64,000 bases of DNA, from positions 1 to 64,000 of the forward strand of contig JAVBKZ010000039.1 of assembly GCA_031553755.1 (NCBI GenBank). The letters run 5' to 3'. The notes under the pieces were generated by a model. It searched no databases and was not told the origin of the DNA. It saw nothing but the letters and a program-made list of their open reading frames with translations. The DNA is from JAIRVZ01 sp031553755. Lineage in GTDB: Bacteria; Bacteroidota; Bacteroidia; Bacteroidales; Azobacteroidaceae. The position numbers were made by a program, and so were the translations under genes. Within the stretch, counting starts at the first letter, position 1, and each line of letters opens with the position of its first letter. Positions 26,042 to 36,537 of the stretch are shown here, piece by piece.

Positions 26042-27541
26042 TTATCTCGGATTTGGTGTCGTTCCCGTTGATAAAACAGAGTTAGGTAATTGTATTACCT
26101 TTCGGAGATCTCCTTTTTTCAATGTATCCGTTATCTTTCCATCCGAAGAAGTATGAGTTATTTCCATATCGAAACGACGAATATCGAACCAACGTAAACC
26201 TTCGGATATAAATTCCTTTCTCCGGGTATCAACAATTACTTCCAACAAGTTCTTCGATTGAGACGGAATTTCATAATTGGGATTCAAATCTTTGTAAAGC
26301 ACACTACCGACATAATCATCAATTTTCTTTTGAGTAATTAAATGCGTAGATGGATTATAATTTTTAATTCTTTTAGAATAAAAAATATTTAAATCTTTTA
26401 TTGCCAAGTCAATACTGACAGCATCCCCTTTCATGGCATAAGCTTCGGCTCTATTGATCAATGCTTCTTCAATAACAAATATCGGATGAATAATGTAATA
26501 GTATCCGGTAGCAGATTGAGCAGAGGTTCTTTTGAAATAATATTTTATTTTTGCCATTCTTACGGATTGTTCGGTTGATCCAATAAATGTATAGGCAATT
26601 TCACCCCCTGTTACGTTTCTTTTATTATAAATTTCATTCATTACTGGGGTACTGAACTTATATCTAGCACTTACTCCACAGATATACCAGTATGATAATT
26701 GTGAGCTAACCAGCAAATTACAAGTTTCCTGAGATGAATTATATGTATTCAGGAGTACATCAACCTGCAAATTTTGATATTTTTCGTTCCAATCACGCAA
26801 CAACGCCGTAGGATTGTCTATGCGAAGAGCGATGTTAGCATATTTCATAGCATTATCCCAATCTTGTTTATAAAGAAAAAAACGAGAAGCAAAAGTAGCC
26901 GCAGTTGTTATCCCAAAATGGTATTTCGGAGATGAATATTGAGCCGTTTCTATATAACTAATTCCTTTTAACAAGTCGGCTTCAATTAGGTCGTACATTT
27001 TTTGTACACTTATTCTCTCATATTTCAAGAAAGGATCCGTTTCTACTTTGGTTACATAAGGTAATGCCAAATCATTTACCGATGTTTGCGGATTATAAGT
27101 CGGAGAAAACAAATTAACCAACATAAAATGCGCGTAAGCCCTACAAATAAGCGCTTCTCCTATTTCCGCGGTACATTCTAAAGAATCCAACTTATTATAA
27201 CATGCTTCCAACACGGTGTTTGCCTGAGCAATGGCATCATAACAGGCAACAAAATAAGAAGACGGAGTATCTTGAGTTCTCGAGGTAAAATCTTTCCACC
27301 AATATGCTTCTCTGATGAAATCAAAATCATTTCCTCCGGCACCCACATCTGTTACATTATCTGTCATCGTTTCCGTAAAAGCGAAATAAGAAGACGATGG
27401 ATAAGCATAAACTAATGCTTGGGCAGCATCTTTTGCACTCTCTATCTTATTTCTTGGATCCGGATCAACAGATAAATAATCATCACAAGAAGAAAGAAAC
27501 CATCCTGTTAAGCAAATACAATATATAGCTATTTTTTTCAT
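26042..27541 (-). CDS. SusD/RagB-type outer-membrane lipoprotein
   Basis: A 499-residue surface lipoprotein; lipobox FLSSC with Cys19, followed by DDYLSVDPD. The helical TPR-like N-terminal half contains ALVYAYPSS, ALICRAYAHFMLVNLFS and YDLIEADLLKGI; the C-terminal SusD domain ends with RRKEFISEGLRWFDIRRF. SusD proteins form the lid that captures ligand over the SusC barrel. The gene follows its SusC partner by 21 bases. Confidence 0.93.
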   Translation of the reverse strand: MKKIAIYCICLTGWFLSSCDDYLSVDPDPRNKIESAKDAAQALVYAYPSSSYFAFTETMTDNVTDVGAGGNDFDFIREAYWWKDFTSRTQDTPSSYFVACYDAIAQANTVLEACYNKLDSLECTAEIGEALICRAYAHFMLVNLFSPTYNPQTSVNDLALPYVTKVETDPFLKYERISVQKMYDLIEADLLKGISYIETAQYSSPKYHFGITTAATFASRFFLYKQDWDNAMKYANIALRIDNPTALLRDWNEKYQNLQVDVLLNTYNSSQETCNLLVSSQLSYWYICGVSARYKFSTPVMNEIYNKRNVTGGEIAYTFIGSTEQSVRMAKIKYYFKRTSAQSATGYYYIIHPIFVIEEALINRAEAYAMKGDAVSIDLAIKDLNIFYSKRIKNYNPSTHLITQKKIDDYVGSVLYKDLNPNYEIPSQSKNLLEVIVDTRRKEFISEGLRWFDIRRFDMEITHTSSDGKITDTLKKGDLRKVIQLPNSVLSTGTTPNPR

Positions 27542-27562
27542 ATTAATTCTACTCGTTATTTT

Positions 27563-30500
27563 TTAGAATCCAACTTTTAATGACATTGTGATCTGACGGG
27601 GATTTGGCATCGCAACACCGCCTGATTTGAAAAATTCGGGATCCTGTCCGTTCAATTTCTTATCGGCATACAGCAAAGCTATGTTTGATGCCGAAAGTTT
27701 CAATTGTAAAGTATTCAGATTTAACGTTTTAATCAAATTAGAATTAAAATCATAACTTACAAAAATATCTTTCAAACGAATATAATCACCCTTGGCTATA
27801 CGAACATCCGAATAATTATATGCGTTATAAGATTGCGCATAATTAGAATTACGAGAATATTGTGTATAAGAAAGTAATACCGGTATATTTGTATATTTTT
27901 CATCTCCTCTGACTGCCCAACGATTCTTCATTTCTTTAGGAGTAACATCAACATCCGAATATGAGGCCTTGAATGCCGGATCTAATCTGACAACATTACC
28001 AAATTGATAAGTGAAGAAAACGCTCATCCTCCAGTTTTTGTATGTAAAATCATTATTGAAACCACCTTGATAAGGCGCGTCAGTAGGACCTTCATATACT
28101 AAATGTTGTAAATTTCTTGATTCTTGAAAATTAACTCCGGTAGAAGATATTCTACCTTGTTCGTTTACGACTTGAGGAATACCATCTTCTGTCAGGCCTT
28201 TGAATTGCAAAGAAAATATACTTTTTGTAGGATATCCCTGCAAGTCTCCTCCGTAAGCAGAAACCAATGTAAGGACACTCGGATTAGACTTTAAATCGGT
28301 AATTTTATTCTTTACATAAGAAAATGTCAAATTAGAATTCCATTTAAATTCGCGCAAATCAAGTATGCCTCCTCCTAATGAAAATTCAAAACCCTTATTT
28401 GTCAATCCCGCATAGTTGGCTACTCGTTGAGATTTTCCTCCATAACCAGATACCGGTACTAAAGCGACTAAATCATAACTATTTCTGTCAAATATGTCAA
28501 GACTAAGATTCAACCTGTTTTTCCACAAACCAAGCTCAACTCCAAAATCCAATTCATATTGTTTTTCCCACGTCAAATTATAATTAGGCAAAGATTCGAT
28601 ATAAGTTCCTATTTCATTATCACCAGAAGATGCCCTGTAAGTTGAACGACTTCTCATGACACCCATCGCACTACCTCCCGGAGCAGGGACAGCATTTAAT
28701 CCGTATGTCAAACGGAAACGCAATTGAGATACATTATTAAAATTCGACATAAAAGCTTCTTCTTGCGCATTCCATGCGCCACTGACATTCCATGTAGGCA
28801 ACCAATCTGCTTGTGCATTTTCTCCCAATTGGTTTGATCCATCAACTCTACCTGTCAAATTTAGAATATATTTTCCTAAATAAGAATAGCTTGAAGTACA
28901 AAAGAAAGCTGCTCCCCTGGAAAGAGTTGGGACTAAACCAAAGTAATTGAAACTACTTTCCAAGTTCATTTTCATCATTTTAACTTCTGTCGCGGCTATG
29001 GCTTCATTATACATATAGCCATAACCAATAAATCCCGAATTATCCCTTTCAGTAGATTTCATTTCTGCTCCTAATAAAAAATTAGTGGCATGAACTTCTT
29101 CAAATGTTTTATTATAATTAGCAGTTCCCCTGAGATATAAGTTCTTCATCTCAAATTCTTCAGTCGCGTAAATACCTCCTCTTGGCAATACACATTGAGG
29201 ATTAGCTGTCGGATTGTCCGGATCAGAATATAAAAACGGATTTCGTTTTGCTACCTCTGAATTTTCTACTCCTTGAGCGCTGTATACAGTTCCCGCGCGA
29301 TATGCTTGCGCGACATTAGAATTTTCTTTGATGATTTCCTCTGTTTTGGACTTGACATAACGGTAAGAAGTCAAGAAGTTAACTTCTAATCCTTTAACCG
29401 GTTTCCAAGCCAAATCTGCCTGGAATTTCAAGTCCATCTGAGTAATATTCATATAGTTATTTTTCAATTCATTTTTGATATTGAAAGGGGCATAGTTCAT
29501 TTTGTAGAAAGTATTAGGATCTAAAGCCCTGCTCGTATTTAATGCGTAACTAAATGGATTGATATCAAAATCACGACTGAATTCTCCGGAAACAGGGTCT
29601 GCATTTTGTTGTTGCGTTCCGGGCGCTTTTTGATCTCGAATAGAACCCATCGTCAACAAAGTAAGCGTAACCGTTTTAGATAAATCGGTAGCAGAATTGA
29701 AATTTCCGGTAAAACGTTTAACATTATCAGCTTCTGTCCATCCCGGATCATTATAAAGACTAAGAGAGGCATAATTGCGATTTTTTTCAGAACCGCTACT
29801 CATACTTACCGCATAATTTTGAGTGACCGTTTCTCTGAAAAGCTCATTAAACCAATCTGTATTCCGGTATTCCGCGCTTTGAAGATAGGTTCTTTTCTTG
29901 TCGGCAGATAAAGCAAAATTTCCATCAGAATCCAGTACACTTAAAGACGACCACATGTGTCCGTATATACCTGTATTAGCGGCTGAATTTATATTAGAAT
30001 AATTCATCCAACCTTTCGTATCCATCTCATTATAAACATCCATTTGTTGTTGAGAATTCATGATGTTATAATCTCTGTAAACGGGTTTCAATCTGATTCC
30101 GAATTCTCCTGTGAAATTAACTGTCGCGCTTCCTACTTTTCCTCTTTTGGTAGTAATTACAACAACTCCATTCATGGCTCTCGCTCCATAAAGCGCGGAA
30201 GCAGAAGCGTCTTTCAAAATTTGGAAACTTTCGATATCATCGGCATTTAACCCGGCAACAGCTGAACTGATGAGCGTTACGGCATCTCCCGAAGATAATG
30301 CATCGGCAGAGAGTTCAACTATATCTTCCAAAATCACACCATCAACCACCCACAAAGGAGTTTGATTTCCAAGGATTGAAGAAGAACCTCTCACTTTCAT
30401 TTTGGGCGCCGCGCCAAAAGTTCCGGAAACATTTTGTACGGTAACTCCGGCTGTTCGTCCTTGTAACATGTGACTAACATCCGTCATACCTTCAATTTTA

Positions 30501-30883
30501 GTATCTTTTCCTTGTATTTTATCGGCAGAACCCGTAAACAATTTTCTGTCTATTTTTTGATATCCGGTCACAACGACTTCTTCAAGACTTTGTGTATCCG
30601 GACGAAGCTTCACATTCATTACTGACTGAACTGGGATTTCTTCGGTTACCATACCGACATAAGTAAACGTCAATTTTTTCACACTTTCCGGAATGGAAAG
30701 AGAAAAGTTTCCATCAAAATCGGTTACTGTTCCTGTACCGGTACCTTTAACCGAAACAGATGCTCCAATCACAGGTTGTCCGTCTTCTGCTGAAATCACA
30801 TTTCCGGTTACCTTTTTCTGAGCAAAAGTAATACCTATTGTGGTTAGCAGGAATAAAAATACTAAAGTTAATTTTCTTCTCAT
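27563..30883 (-). CDS. SusC/RagA-type TonB-linked outer-membrane receptor
   Basis: The start is set at 30883 (1106 residues, MRRKLTLVFLF...); ATG at 30892 is the alternative, and the frame back to 30949 runs past the promoter. Domains: signal peptide (1-21), carboxypeptidase-D-like plug extension (GNVISAEDGQPVIGASV), the SusC signature in LEEVVVTGYQ, TonB plug with LQGRTAGVTV, DDIESFQILKDASASALYG and NGVVVITTKRG, then a 22-strand barrel ending MSLKVGF. It imports large ligands with SusD, energised by TonB. It is the first gene of a five-gene operon read from the promoter at 30931-30963. Confidence 0.95.
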   Translation of the reverse strand: MRRKLTLVFLFLLTTIGITFAQKKVTGNVISAEDGQPVIGASVSVKGTGTGTVTDFDGNFSLSIPESVKKLTFTYVGMVTEEIPVQSVMNVKLRPDTQSLEEVVVTGYQKIDRKLFTGSADKIQGKDTKIEGMTDVSHMLQGRTAGVTVQNVSGTFGAAPKMKVRGSSSILGNQTPLWVVDGVILEDIVELSADALSSGDAVTLISSAVAGLNADDIESFQILKDASASALYGARAMNGVVVITTKRGKVGSATVNFTGEFGIRLKPVYRDYNIMNSQQQMDVYNEMDTKGWMNYSNINSAANTGIYGHMWSSLSVLDSDGNFALSADKKRTYLQSAEYRNTDWFNELFRETVTQNYAVSMSSGSEKNRNYASLSLYNDPGWTEADNVKRFTGNFNSATDLSKTVTLTLLTMGSIRDQKAPGTQQQNADPVSGEFSRDFDINPFSYALNTSRALDPNTFYKMNYAPFNIKNELKNNYMNITQMDLKFQADLAWKPVKGLEVNFLTSYRYVKSKTEEIIKENSNVAQAYRAGTVYSAQGVENSEVAKRNPFLYSDPDNPTANPQCVLPRGGIYATEEFEMKNLYLRGTANYNKTFEEVHATNFLLGAEMKSTERDNSGFIGYGYMYNEAIAATEVKMMKMNLESSFNYFGLVPTLSRGAAFFCTSSYSYLGKYILNLTGRVDGSNQLGENAQADWLPTWNVSGAWNAQEEAFMSNFNNVSQLRFRLTYGLNAVPAPGGSAMGVMRSRSTYRASSGDNEIGTYIESLPNYNLTWEKQYELDFGVELGLWKNRLNLSLDIFDRNSYDLVALVPVSGYGGKSQRVANYAGLTNKGFEFSLGGGILDLREFKWNSNLTFSYVKNKITDLKSNPSVLTLVSAYGGDLQGYPTKSIFSLQFKGLTEDGIPQVVNEQGRISSTGVNFQESRNLQHLVYEGPTDAPYQGGFNNDFTYKNWRMSVFFTYQFGNVVRLDPAFKASYSDVDVTPKEMKNRWAVRGDEKYTNIPVLLSYTQYSRNSNYAQSYNAYNYSDVRIAKGDYIRLKDIFVSYDFNSNLIKTLNLNTLQLKLSASNIALLYADKKLNGQDPEFFKSGGVAMPNPRQITMSLKVGF

Positions 30884-30930
30884 ATTCAACATCAAGCAGT
30901 AAAATCTACTGCAAATTATATTATAGGATG

Positions 30931-30963
30931 CAAAAATAATAAAAAACATGCATATTTTCCAAA
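30931..30963 (-). promoter_or_regulatory. Promoter of the SusC/SusD operon
   Basis: Minus strand: TTTG (30963-30960), 21-base spacer, TATTTTTG (30938-30931). Complete -33/-7 pair; the start of transcription would fall near 30924, downstream of the longest possible SusC start. No sigma/anti-sigma pair is encoded beside it. Confidence 0.75.
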
Positions 30964-31116
30964 ATGACAGGAAGCTGAGAGATTTTCAAAAAGCAATTTC
31001 ACATGTCATCCGCACTATTCGAAAGTAAATTATTGTCAATGGCCGTTATTTTTATATATTAAGCTCTTTTCACTTCTGATTCACGACCAATTTGAAATTT
31101 TCATTCTAAATGAAAA

Positions 31117-31956
31117 TTATTTTAACTTGGCTTCCACAACTTGCTTTATAACTTCGTTAGTGTCGGATATAAATGCAATAACGTGACAGTTATCTACATT
31201 TGCTTTCCCTCCTTTTTCCCATCTGAACGGTATTTTCTTTTCAAAAGTTCCGGTAATGGGAAGATCCTTTGAGACTAAACCATTTATTATTGTGGAAGAT
31301 GAAGTAATGGTTGTTCTCAATACATGTTTATGATTATAGTTTAAGTCAATGCCTGTACCTACAGAGGTACTTTGAGGCCCTATGATTCCACTTTCAGTAA
31401 TCAATATGGTTAATTTATAAACGCCTTCCATATTTTTCCGAGGCGTTACGTTAGCAACGACTTTAAGTAAGCTATCGGTGCTTGAAAATGTATTTTTTAT
31501 TTCCAAATCAAATTCGGGTAATATTTTTAATTGACTTGTAACAAGTCCATTCCATTGGGTACTGTTAAATATTCTTCCGGAAGGAAGATTTATCCTGTTA
31601 ATCATTCCCATGGGTAAAACGTTGGGGACTGGGTAAAATTGGGAAAGATAATCATCTCCAATATTACTGGTTAAAGTATCAGGGCTTCCTAAAGAAGATT
31701 TTTTGACACTTACATGATTAGATAAAACAATTACCCTATCCGGATATAGATTTTGTAGATTTTCTGCAATCGCGGCGGCTTCCGGACAATTAGAGCATCT
31801 CATTCCTGTGAAATCTTCTATCAAAACCCGTTGTCCTTGCCATTCCACATCTGGAAGCGGTATTAAATAATCGTCTTCCGATATTTTATCACAAGAACAT
31901 AATATCCCTGAAATAATTAAAAAAATGAATGATATAGTGATGATTTTATTTTTCAT
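31117..31956 (-). CDS. Omp28-related thioredoxin-fold lipoprotein
   Basis: A 279-residue lipoprotein (Cys22 in LCSCDK). Residues 40-150 are thioredoxin-like with the pattern VLIEDFTGMRCSNCPEA holding a CxxC pair (Cys54, Cys57), as in the Omp28 family of Porphyromonas gingivalis. The C-terminal half is a beta-rich domain. A role in thiol-disulfide exchange at the outer membrane fits the neighbouring TlpA and barrel genes in the same operon, but the partner is unknown. Confidence 0.83.
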   Translation of the reverse strand: MKNKIITISFIFLIISGILCSCDKISEDDYLIPLPDVEWQGQRVLIEDFTGMRCSNCPEAAAIAENLQNLYPDRVIVLSNHVSVKKSSLGSPDTLTSNIGDDYLSQFYPVPNVLPMGMINRINLPSGRIFNSTQWNGLVTSQLKILPEFDLEIKNTFSSTDSLLKVVANVTPRKNMEGVYKLTILITESGIIGPQSTSVGTGIDLNYNHKHVLRTTITSSSTIINGLVSKDLPITGTFEKKIPFRWEKGGKANVDNCHVIAFISDTNEVIKQVVEAKLK

Positions 31957-31980
31957 TTCAATTGCAAAATTATTGAGTTG

Positions 31981-33639
31981 TTAAAACGTAGATGTTATAG
32001 CAATATTAAATCCATTTGTAGCAGGCATGTAACGGCAAACTCCTCCTGAACAATTTACTCCCGCCCTTGTGCGACCATACCCTAATTGTACCCGATTACC
32101 TCCTTGGGTATAAGCTACTGCGGTTGAACAATAATGTTCATCTGTAACTCCATAATTGTACATATCTGAAATAGAGAAAAACCATTTAGGAGCAATAGAA
32201 TATTCCAATCCAAGGTATGCCCAATTGCCATTGTCTTGCTTTGTCCACAAATGTTGAGCCTCCATTCGCAAACTCCTTTTTTTGTCTATGTTGTAAGTAA
32301 CATCTCCAACTATAATATTAGCTTTAACATCTTCTTTTTCTAATTCAGACAAAATAACTCCCTGATTATAAGTTAAATTCATATACATCAAACTAGCTTT
32401 CCACGTACGATCGAATTTTTTCGTAATCTCAAAGTTGAGGTCTTGATAGTACAAATCATCTCCTACTTCGAAAAAAGGAGACTCGTATCCGTATGTTCCA
32501 TCAGGATTCAAAGGATCAGGAGATGTCCAATTTTTCACAATAGATTGCACCCTTGAATAATTTGCTCTCAACTCGGTTCCGTATTTCCCTCCCAACAAAG
32601 TACCTTTGGGAATGGTGTAAGTGATATCCCCTGATATCGCCATTTCTCCTTCGGGCTGTGTTTCATAGGGATACATTGCCGGTAACGCGTAAGCATGCTG
32701 ACGGGTTGTGGATGGAAGATAATTGATACTCAACATATTTCCCTGAATTCTTCGATCACTTTTATAAGACATATTATCAACACGTTTTGCAGTAACCATC
32801 ATCCCTAAGCCTCTTTGGGCATAAGTTGCAGTCAATAACAAAGCTTGTCCGGGCCTGAATATATAACTATTCGCAGCGGAAGGATCATTGTATTTATAGG
32901 CATATTCTCCTTGTAATCCGAAGTTCCCATACGAAAGGTTGGTTCTACCTGCCAAGGCCGCGATATTTTCAGGAAAATTTACTTGCATAGTATCCACAAT
33001 ATGTAACGTTTTTTCCTGATATTTACTCATAAGTCCTCCTCCGAAATTCATTTTCAATTTATTGTCTTTCATAGAAGGAATAATTTCGTTCAGCGATGTT
33101 TCGGCGTCAAATCCACGTAAAATACCATCGCCATAATCCCAATAATAGCGTTGTTTACCGATAAGTCCTTTTATCGTAACACCGTTTGTCGGCATAAACT
33201 TAACTAATGCTCCATTTACAGCATTATCCAATCCCAAATCGGCATCTCTGTATGATCTAAAAATTAATCCGTTTCCAAATTGTTCATAAAAACTACCCAA
33301 AGTAATTTCGAACTGACGGGATATAAAGTTTGCATAATAATATGAAATGCCTTCCCCTTTATATTGTATATCTGTTCCAAGCATTGGATCTAAATAAAAT
33401 TCATAACGCATTCCCGCCGAAAAATTACGCAAACGATATTGCAATTCGCCAAAACCGTTTGATAAAATTTTTTCAGGAACATCAGAAGCTCCTATTATAG
33501 AATCTTTTATATAATATTGAGCATTAATTTGAAGATTTCCGGAAACAGTTCCTCCATCAAAAAAATCTTGCGCATAACTATTGGAAAAACAAAATGTGAG
33601 GACAATGGATATTTTCCAAAATAAATTTGATTTTTTCAT
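31981..33639 (-). CDS. DUF6029-type outer-membrane beta-barrel protein
   Basis: A 552-residue protein with signal peptide (1-23, ending SYA). The rest has the alternating aromatic and polar pattern of an outer-membrane barrel (for example AGMRYEFYLDP, LGSFYEQFGNGLIFRSY) and ends in a Phe (IAITSTF), the usual barrel assembly signal. I recall this family as DUF6029; function unknown. It sits between TlpA (5 bases) and Omp28 (24 bases), and these three probably work together. Confidence 0.72.
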   Translation of the reverse strand: MKKSNLFWKISIVLTFCFSNSYAQDFFDGGTVSGNLQINAQYYIKDSIIGASDVPEKILSNGFGELQYRLRNFSAGMRYEFYLDPMLGTDIQYKGEGISYYYANFISRQFEITLGSFYEQFGNGLIFRSYRDADLGLDNAVNGALVKFMPTNGVTIKGLIGKQRYYWDYGDGILRGFDAETSLNEIIPSMKDNKLKMNFGGGLMSKYQEKTLHIVDTMQVNFPENIAALAGRTNLSYGNFGLQGEYAYKYNDPSAANSYIFRPGQALLLTATYAQRGLGMMVTAKRVDNMSYKSDRRIQGNMLSINYLPSTTRQHAYALPAMYPYETQPEGEMAISGDITYTIPKGTLLGGKYGTELRANYSRVQSIVKNWTSPDPLNPDGTYGYESPFFEVGDDLYYQDLNFEITKKFDRTWKASLMYMNLTYNQGVILSELEKEDVKANIIVGDVTYNIDKKRSLRMEAQHLWTKQDNGNWAYLGLEYSIAPKWFFSISDMYNYGVTDEHYCSTAVAYTQGGNRVQLGYGRTRAGVNCSGGVCRYMPATNGFNIAITSTF

Positions 33640-33644
33640 TTTAA

Positions 33645-34178
33645 TTATTCTGAAACGGTTTCATTTTTCAATAATTTTTCCACGACATCGATGATTTCAT
33701 TTTCACTTCCTTGAGAAAAAGTGGTATGTTGCCATGCAATGTTCCCTTTTCCATCAATAATAAACGTATGAGGAATATTTCCAACATTCATTGCTCTTTT
33801 GAATTCTCCATTGATGTCGAGTAAGACTTTATAATCCCAATTTTTGCCTTTTACAAGAGGTGCAACTCCTGCCGAACTCCGACTATCATCGATAGAAACA
33901 GCATATAGCGTAACACCGGTATCTTCCACCCATTCTTGGTATACATCGTGTATCGTACTTAACTCGCGAAGGCAAGGTTTACACCAAGTTGCCCAAAAAC
34001 TGATAATAAAAGGTTTTCCATCGTTAAATAAGGTATCTGTTTTGACAGTATTTCCATTTATATCTTTCAATTCTACCGCAGGAAGATTGTTTTTCTTTTC
34101 TAAAAGGTTGAGATCCTGAGCATTCACTCCACACATAATATTCAATAATACTATCATTGAAAAAAAAGCCCTTTTCAT
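33645..34178 (-). CDS. TlpA-like periplasmic thioredoxin
   Basis: A 177-residue exported thioredoxin-fold protein: signal peptide 1-20 (ending GVNA), FWATWCKPCLREL with the CPxC-like pair Cys66/Cys69, then YAVSIDD and the cis-Pro region VGNIPHTFIIDGKGNI. It is the first gene of the TlpA/DUF6029/Omp28 operon and could reduce the CxxC of Omp28. Confidence 0.9.
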   Translation of the reverse strand: MKRAFFSMIVLLNIMCGVNAQDLNLLEKKNNLPAVELKDINGNTVKTDTLFNDGKPFIISFWATWCKPCLRELSTIHDVYQEWVEDTGVTLYAVSIDDSRSSAGVAPLVKGKNWDYKVLLDINGEFKRAMNVGNIPHTFIIDGKGNIAWQHTTFSQGSENEIIDVVEKLLKNETVSE

Positions 34179-34210
34179 AAATTTTTGTTTTAAATTTGAA
34201 TGTTTTTTTG

Positions 34211-34218
34211 CAAATGTA
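34211..34218 (-). promoter_or_regulatory. -7 box of the TlpA operon
   Basis: Minus-strand TACATTTG, 33 bases ahead of the TlpA ATG; no -33 box at standard distance. Confidence 0.5.
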
Positions 34219-34441
34219 TATGATAATTTTCAAAATTCTCACTTTTGAGATGAAAAATCTATCATTTTGTTAATATTTAAGTTTTTTTATATCGGGATCA
34301 AAAAATCATTTTTTTACATAGAAAAATAATATATCCAAATCCTCCATTTATTTTTATCCCTACAATATAAGTGCCATATTTACACAAAAACAACAAAGCT
34401 GCAAAAAAAACAACATCATTTTTGTCTTTTTACAAACACTT

Positions 34442-36505
34442 TCACTTCTCAATCCTTATCCTCGCATCCACAGCAACGATTCCGTTTTTAGTGGCAAGTA
34501 ACGGATTGATGTCCATTTCTTTGATTTCGGTCGCGAAACGGAGTAAGGTGGATAAACGAACGATGATTTCGGCAAACAAATCTTCATCGACACCTTCTCT
34601 GCCTCTTGTCCCTTTAATGATTTTATATCCCCGAAGAGATCTAATCATGGAAATTGCTTCATCTTTGCAAAGCGGAGCTAGGCCTGATGCGACATCTTTT
34701 AGTACTTCGACAAAAATTCCACCTAAACCACAGAGTACAATATGTCCAAATTTTTCTTCATACTTAGCGCCTATGAAAAGTTCGGTTCCTGTTAACATCG
34801 GTTGAACCATTACCGCCGTTACTTCAGGAAGATTCATCAAGCGTTCAAATTCTATTTTGAGGTGTTCTTCTGAACGTATATTTAAGACAACTCCTCCTAT
34901 GTCTGATTTGTGTACAGGGCCTACACATTTGGCAACAACAGGATATTCGGTACGTTGAGCGAAATTGGCAATTTCTTGCCAATCGGCAGAAACAATTTCT
35001 TCTGCGACTTTGATTCCGGCTGCACGGAGTAGGGATTGTACTTTACTCGGTTCTATATATCCCGATTTGTCGATACCTTCTACTATCCTGCGCATTTCAA
35101 GTACATCAACTCCCCATAAGTCGATATTATTACCCGATGGCTTCGGGGTCTTCATTACTTTGGCCAATGCATTTGCTAATCCGGCTTCATCGCTGAAATT
35201 CACATGTCCTTTTTTGATGAAAAAATCTGTTTCGTCGAAAGCTGTTGTGACGGACGGCAAAATAGGAAATATGGGTTTACTACAAGTCCGCATTTTTTCA
35301 TGAAGAACTTCATAAGCCTCAAAAACTTTGGTAAGTCCCGGACTTCCAAAGATAACAGCCATTCCATCTATATTTTTGAATTTTTCTTCGCAATAATCAA
35401 TAGCGATAGCCAAATGTTTAGGTTCTCCGGTTCCTAAAATATCAATAGGATTACTGATTGACGTTCCCGGTAGTAATTGTCTTTTTAATTCTTCCGCTTC
35501 CGGCGTGTCTGATAATTTTGGAACATTCAATCCTCCTTTAGAAAGTGCATCAGCTAAAATTACAGCAGGGCCTCCGGCATGAGTAATAATCGCGATATTG
35601 TTTCCTTTTAATTCCCTTAAAGTAAAAGTAGCCACCACCGTAACTAATTCCTCTCGACTGAAACAACGAACGATTCCCGCTTTACGGAAAAGCGCTTCTA
35701 CCGCTAAATCAGAGTTTGCCATAGCTCCTGTGTGCGATGATGCCGCACGACTTCCGGATTCAGAACTTCCCGATTTGATGGCTGCGATTCTACATCCTTT
35801 TTGTATTAGGGAAGTTGTATGATGAAGTAATTTATCCGGGTCTTTAATCCCTTCTATATATAATATTTTTATTTTGGAATCGGTTTCGGGATTGAAATTT
35901 ACATCCATATATTCCAATACATCTTCCACTCTGATTTGAGCTGCATTTCCAACCGACCAAACCGAATTGAAACGCAATCCCATTCGTGCAGAGGTTTCTA
36001 TTATGTAAAGGGCAGTACCTCCGGAACTGGAAATGATATCCGCACCAAATGGGTCGAATTGAGGGATTGGTAATGTAAATAAACTGTGATGGTTTCTGTT
36101 CAAGAGTCCAATGCAGTTAGGCCCAATGAGGCTTGCTCCCGCATTATTGATAACTTCAACAATTTTCTTTTCCAATATTCCTCCTTCGGGAGTTTCTTCT
36201 CCGAATCCGGCAGAGTACATGATGAATGCCTTAACATTCTTTTCTTGAGCCAAAATAGTTATCACATCTAAACACAGCGGAGCCGGAATCGAGATAATAG
36301 CCAAATCTGTCTCTGGAATGTCAGATACACTTTGATAGGATTTCAATCCTTGTACTTCCGTTTCTTTTGGATTAACGGCATAAAGTTCTCCGGTATATTT
36401 TCCGTTGATGAGGTTTTTTATACAATTACCTCCGGGTTTTGATGTGTTGTTGGAACCTCCTACGACAACAATGCTTCGTGGATTTAAAAGGGCTTCGTTT
36501 ATCAT
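34442..36505 (-). CDS. ADP-forming acetate-CoA ligase (fused alpha-beta)
   Basis: A 687-residue enzyme converting acetyl-CoA (or another acyl-CoA), ADP and phosphate to acid, CoA and ATP, or the reverse. Order of domains: CoA-binding Rossmann domain (SIVVVGGSNNTSKPGGN), two flavodoxin-like ligase domains with the phospho-His loop around SSHTGAMANSDLA, and an ATP-grasp beta part (about 465-687; YPVVAKCVGPVHKSDIGGVV, GTELFIGAKYEEKFG, MDINPLLA). The alpha-beta fusion is of the type seen in archaea and anaerobic bacteria. It points to energy gain during acetate formation. Repeat DNA separates it from ahcY. Confidence 0.92.
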   Translation of the reverse strand: MINEALLNPRSIVVVGGSNNTSKPGGNCIKNLINGKYTGELYAVNPKETEVQGLKSYQSVSDIPETDLAIISIPAPLCLDVITILAQEKNVKAFIMYSAGFGEETPEGGILEKKIVEVINNAGASLIGPNCIGLLNRNHHSLFTLPIPQFDPFGADIISSSGGTALYIIETSARMGLRFNSVWSVGNAAQIRVEDVLEYMDVNFNPETDSKIKILYIEGIKDPDKLLHHTTSLIQKGCRIAAIKSGSSESGSRAASSHTGAMANSDLAVEALFRKAGIVRCFSREELVTVVATFTLRELKGNNIAIITHAGGPAVILADALSKGGLNVPKLSDTPEAEELKRQLLPGTSISNPIDILGTGEPKHLAIAIDYCEEKFKNIDGMAVIFGSPGLTKVFEAYEVLHEKMRTCSKPIFPILPSVTTAFDETDFFIKKGHVNFSDEAGLANALAKVMKTPKPSGNNIDLWGVDVLEMRRIVEGIDKSGYIEPSKVQSLLRAAGIKVAEEIVSADWQEIANFAQRTEYPVVAKCVGPVHKSDIGGVVLNIRSEEHLKIEFERLMNLPEVTAVMVQPMLTGTELFIGAKYEEKFGHIVLCGLGGIFVEVLKDVASGLAPLCKDEAISMIRSLRGYKIIKGTRGREGVDEDLFAEIIVRLSTLLRFATEIKEMDINPLLATKNGIVAVDARIRIEK

Positions 36506-36537
36506 GATATTTGTAAAATAAATGGTTTATTATTTTA

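Noticed and set aside
30884..30949. N-terminal extension of the SusC gene
   Set aside because: It overlaps the promoter and would lie upstream of the predicted transcription start; the signal peptide begins at the later ATG.
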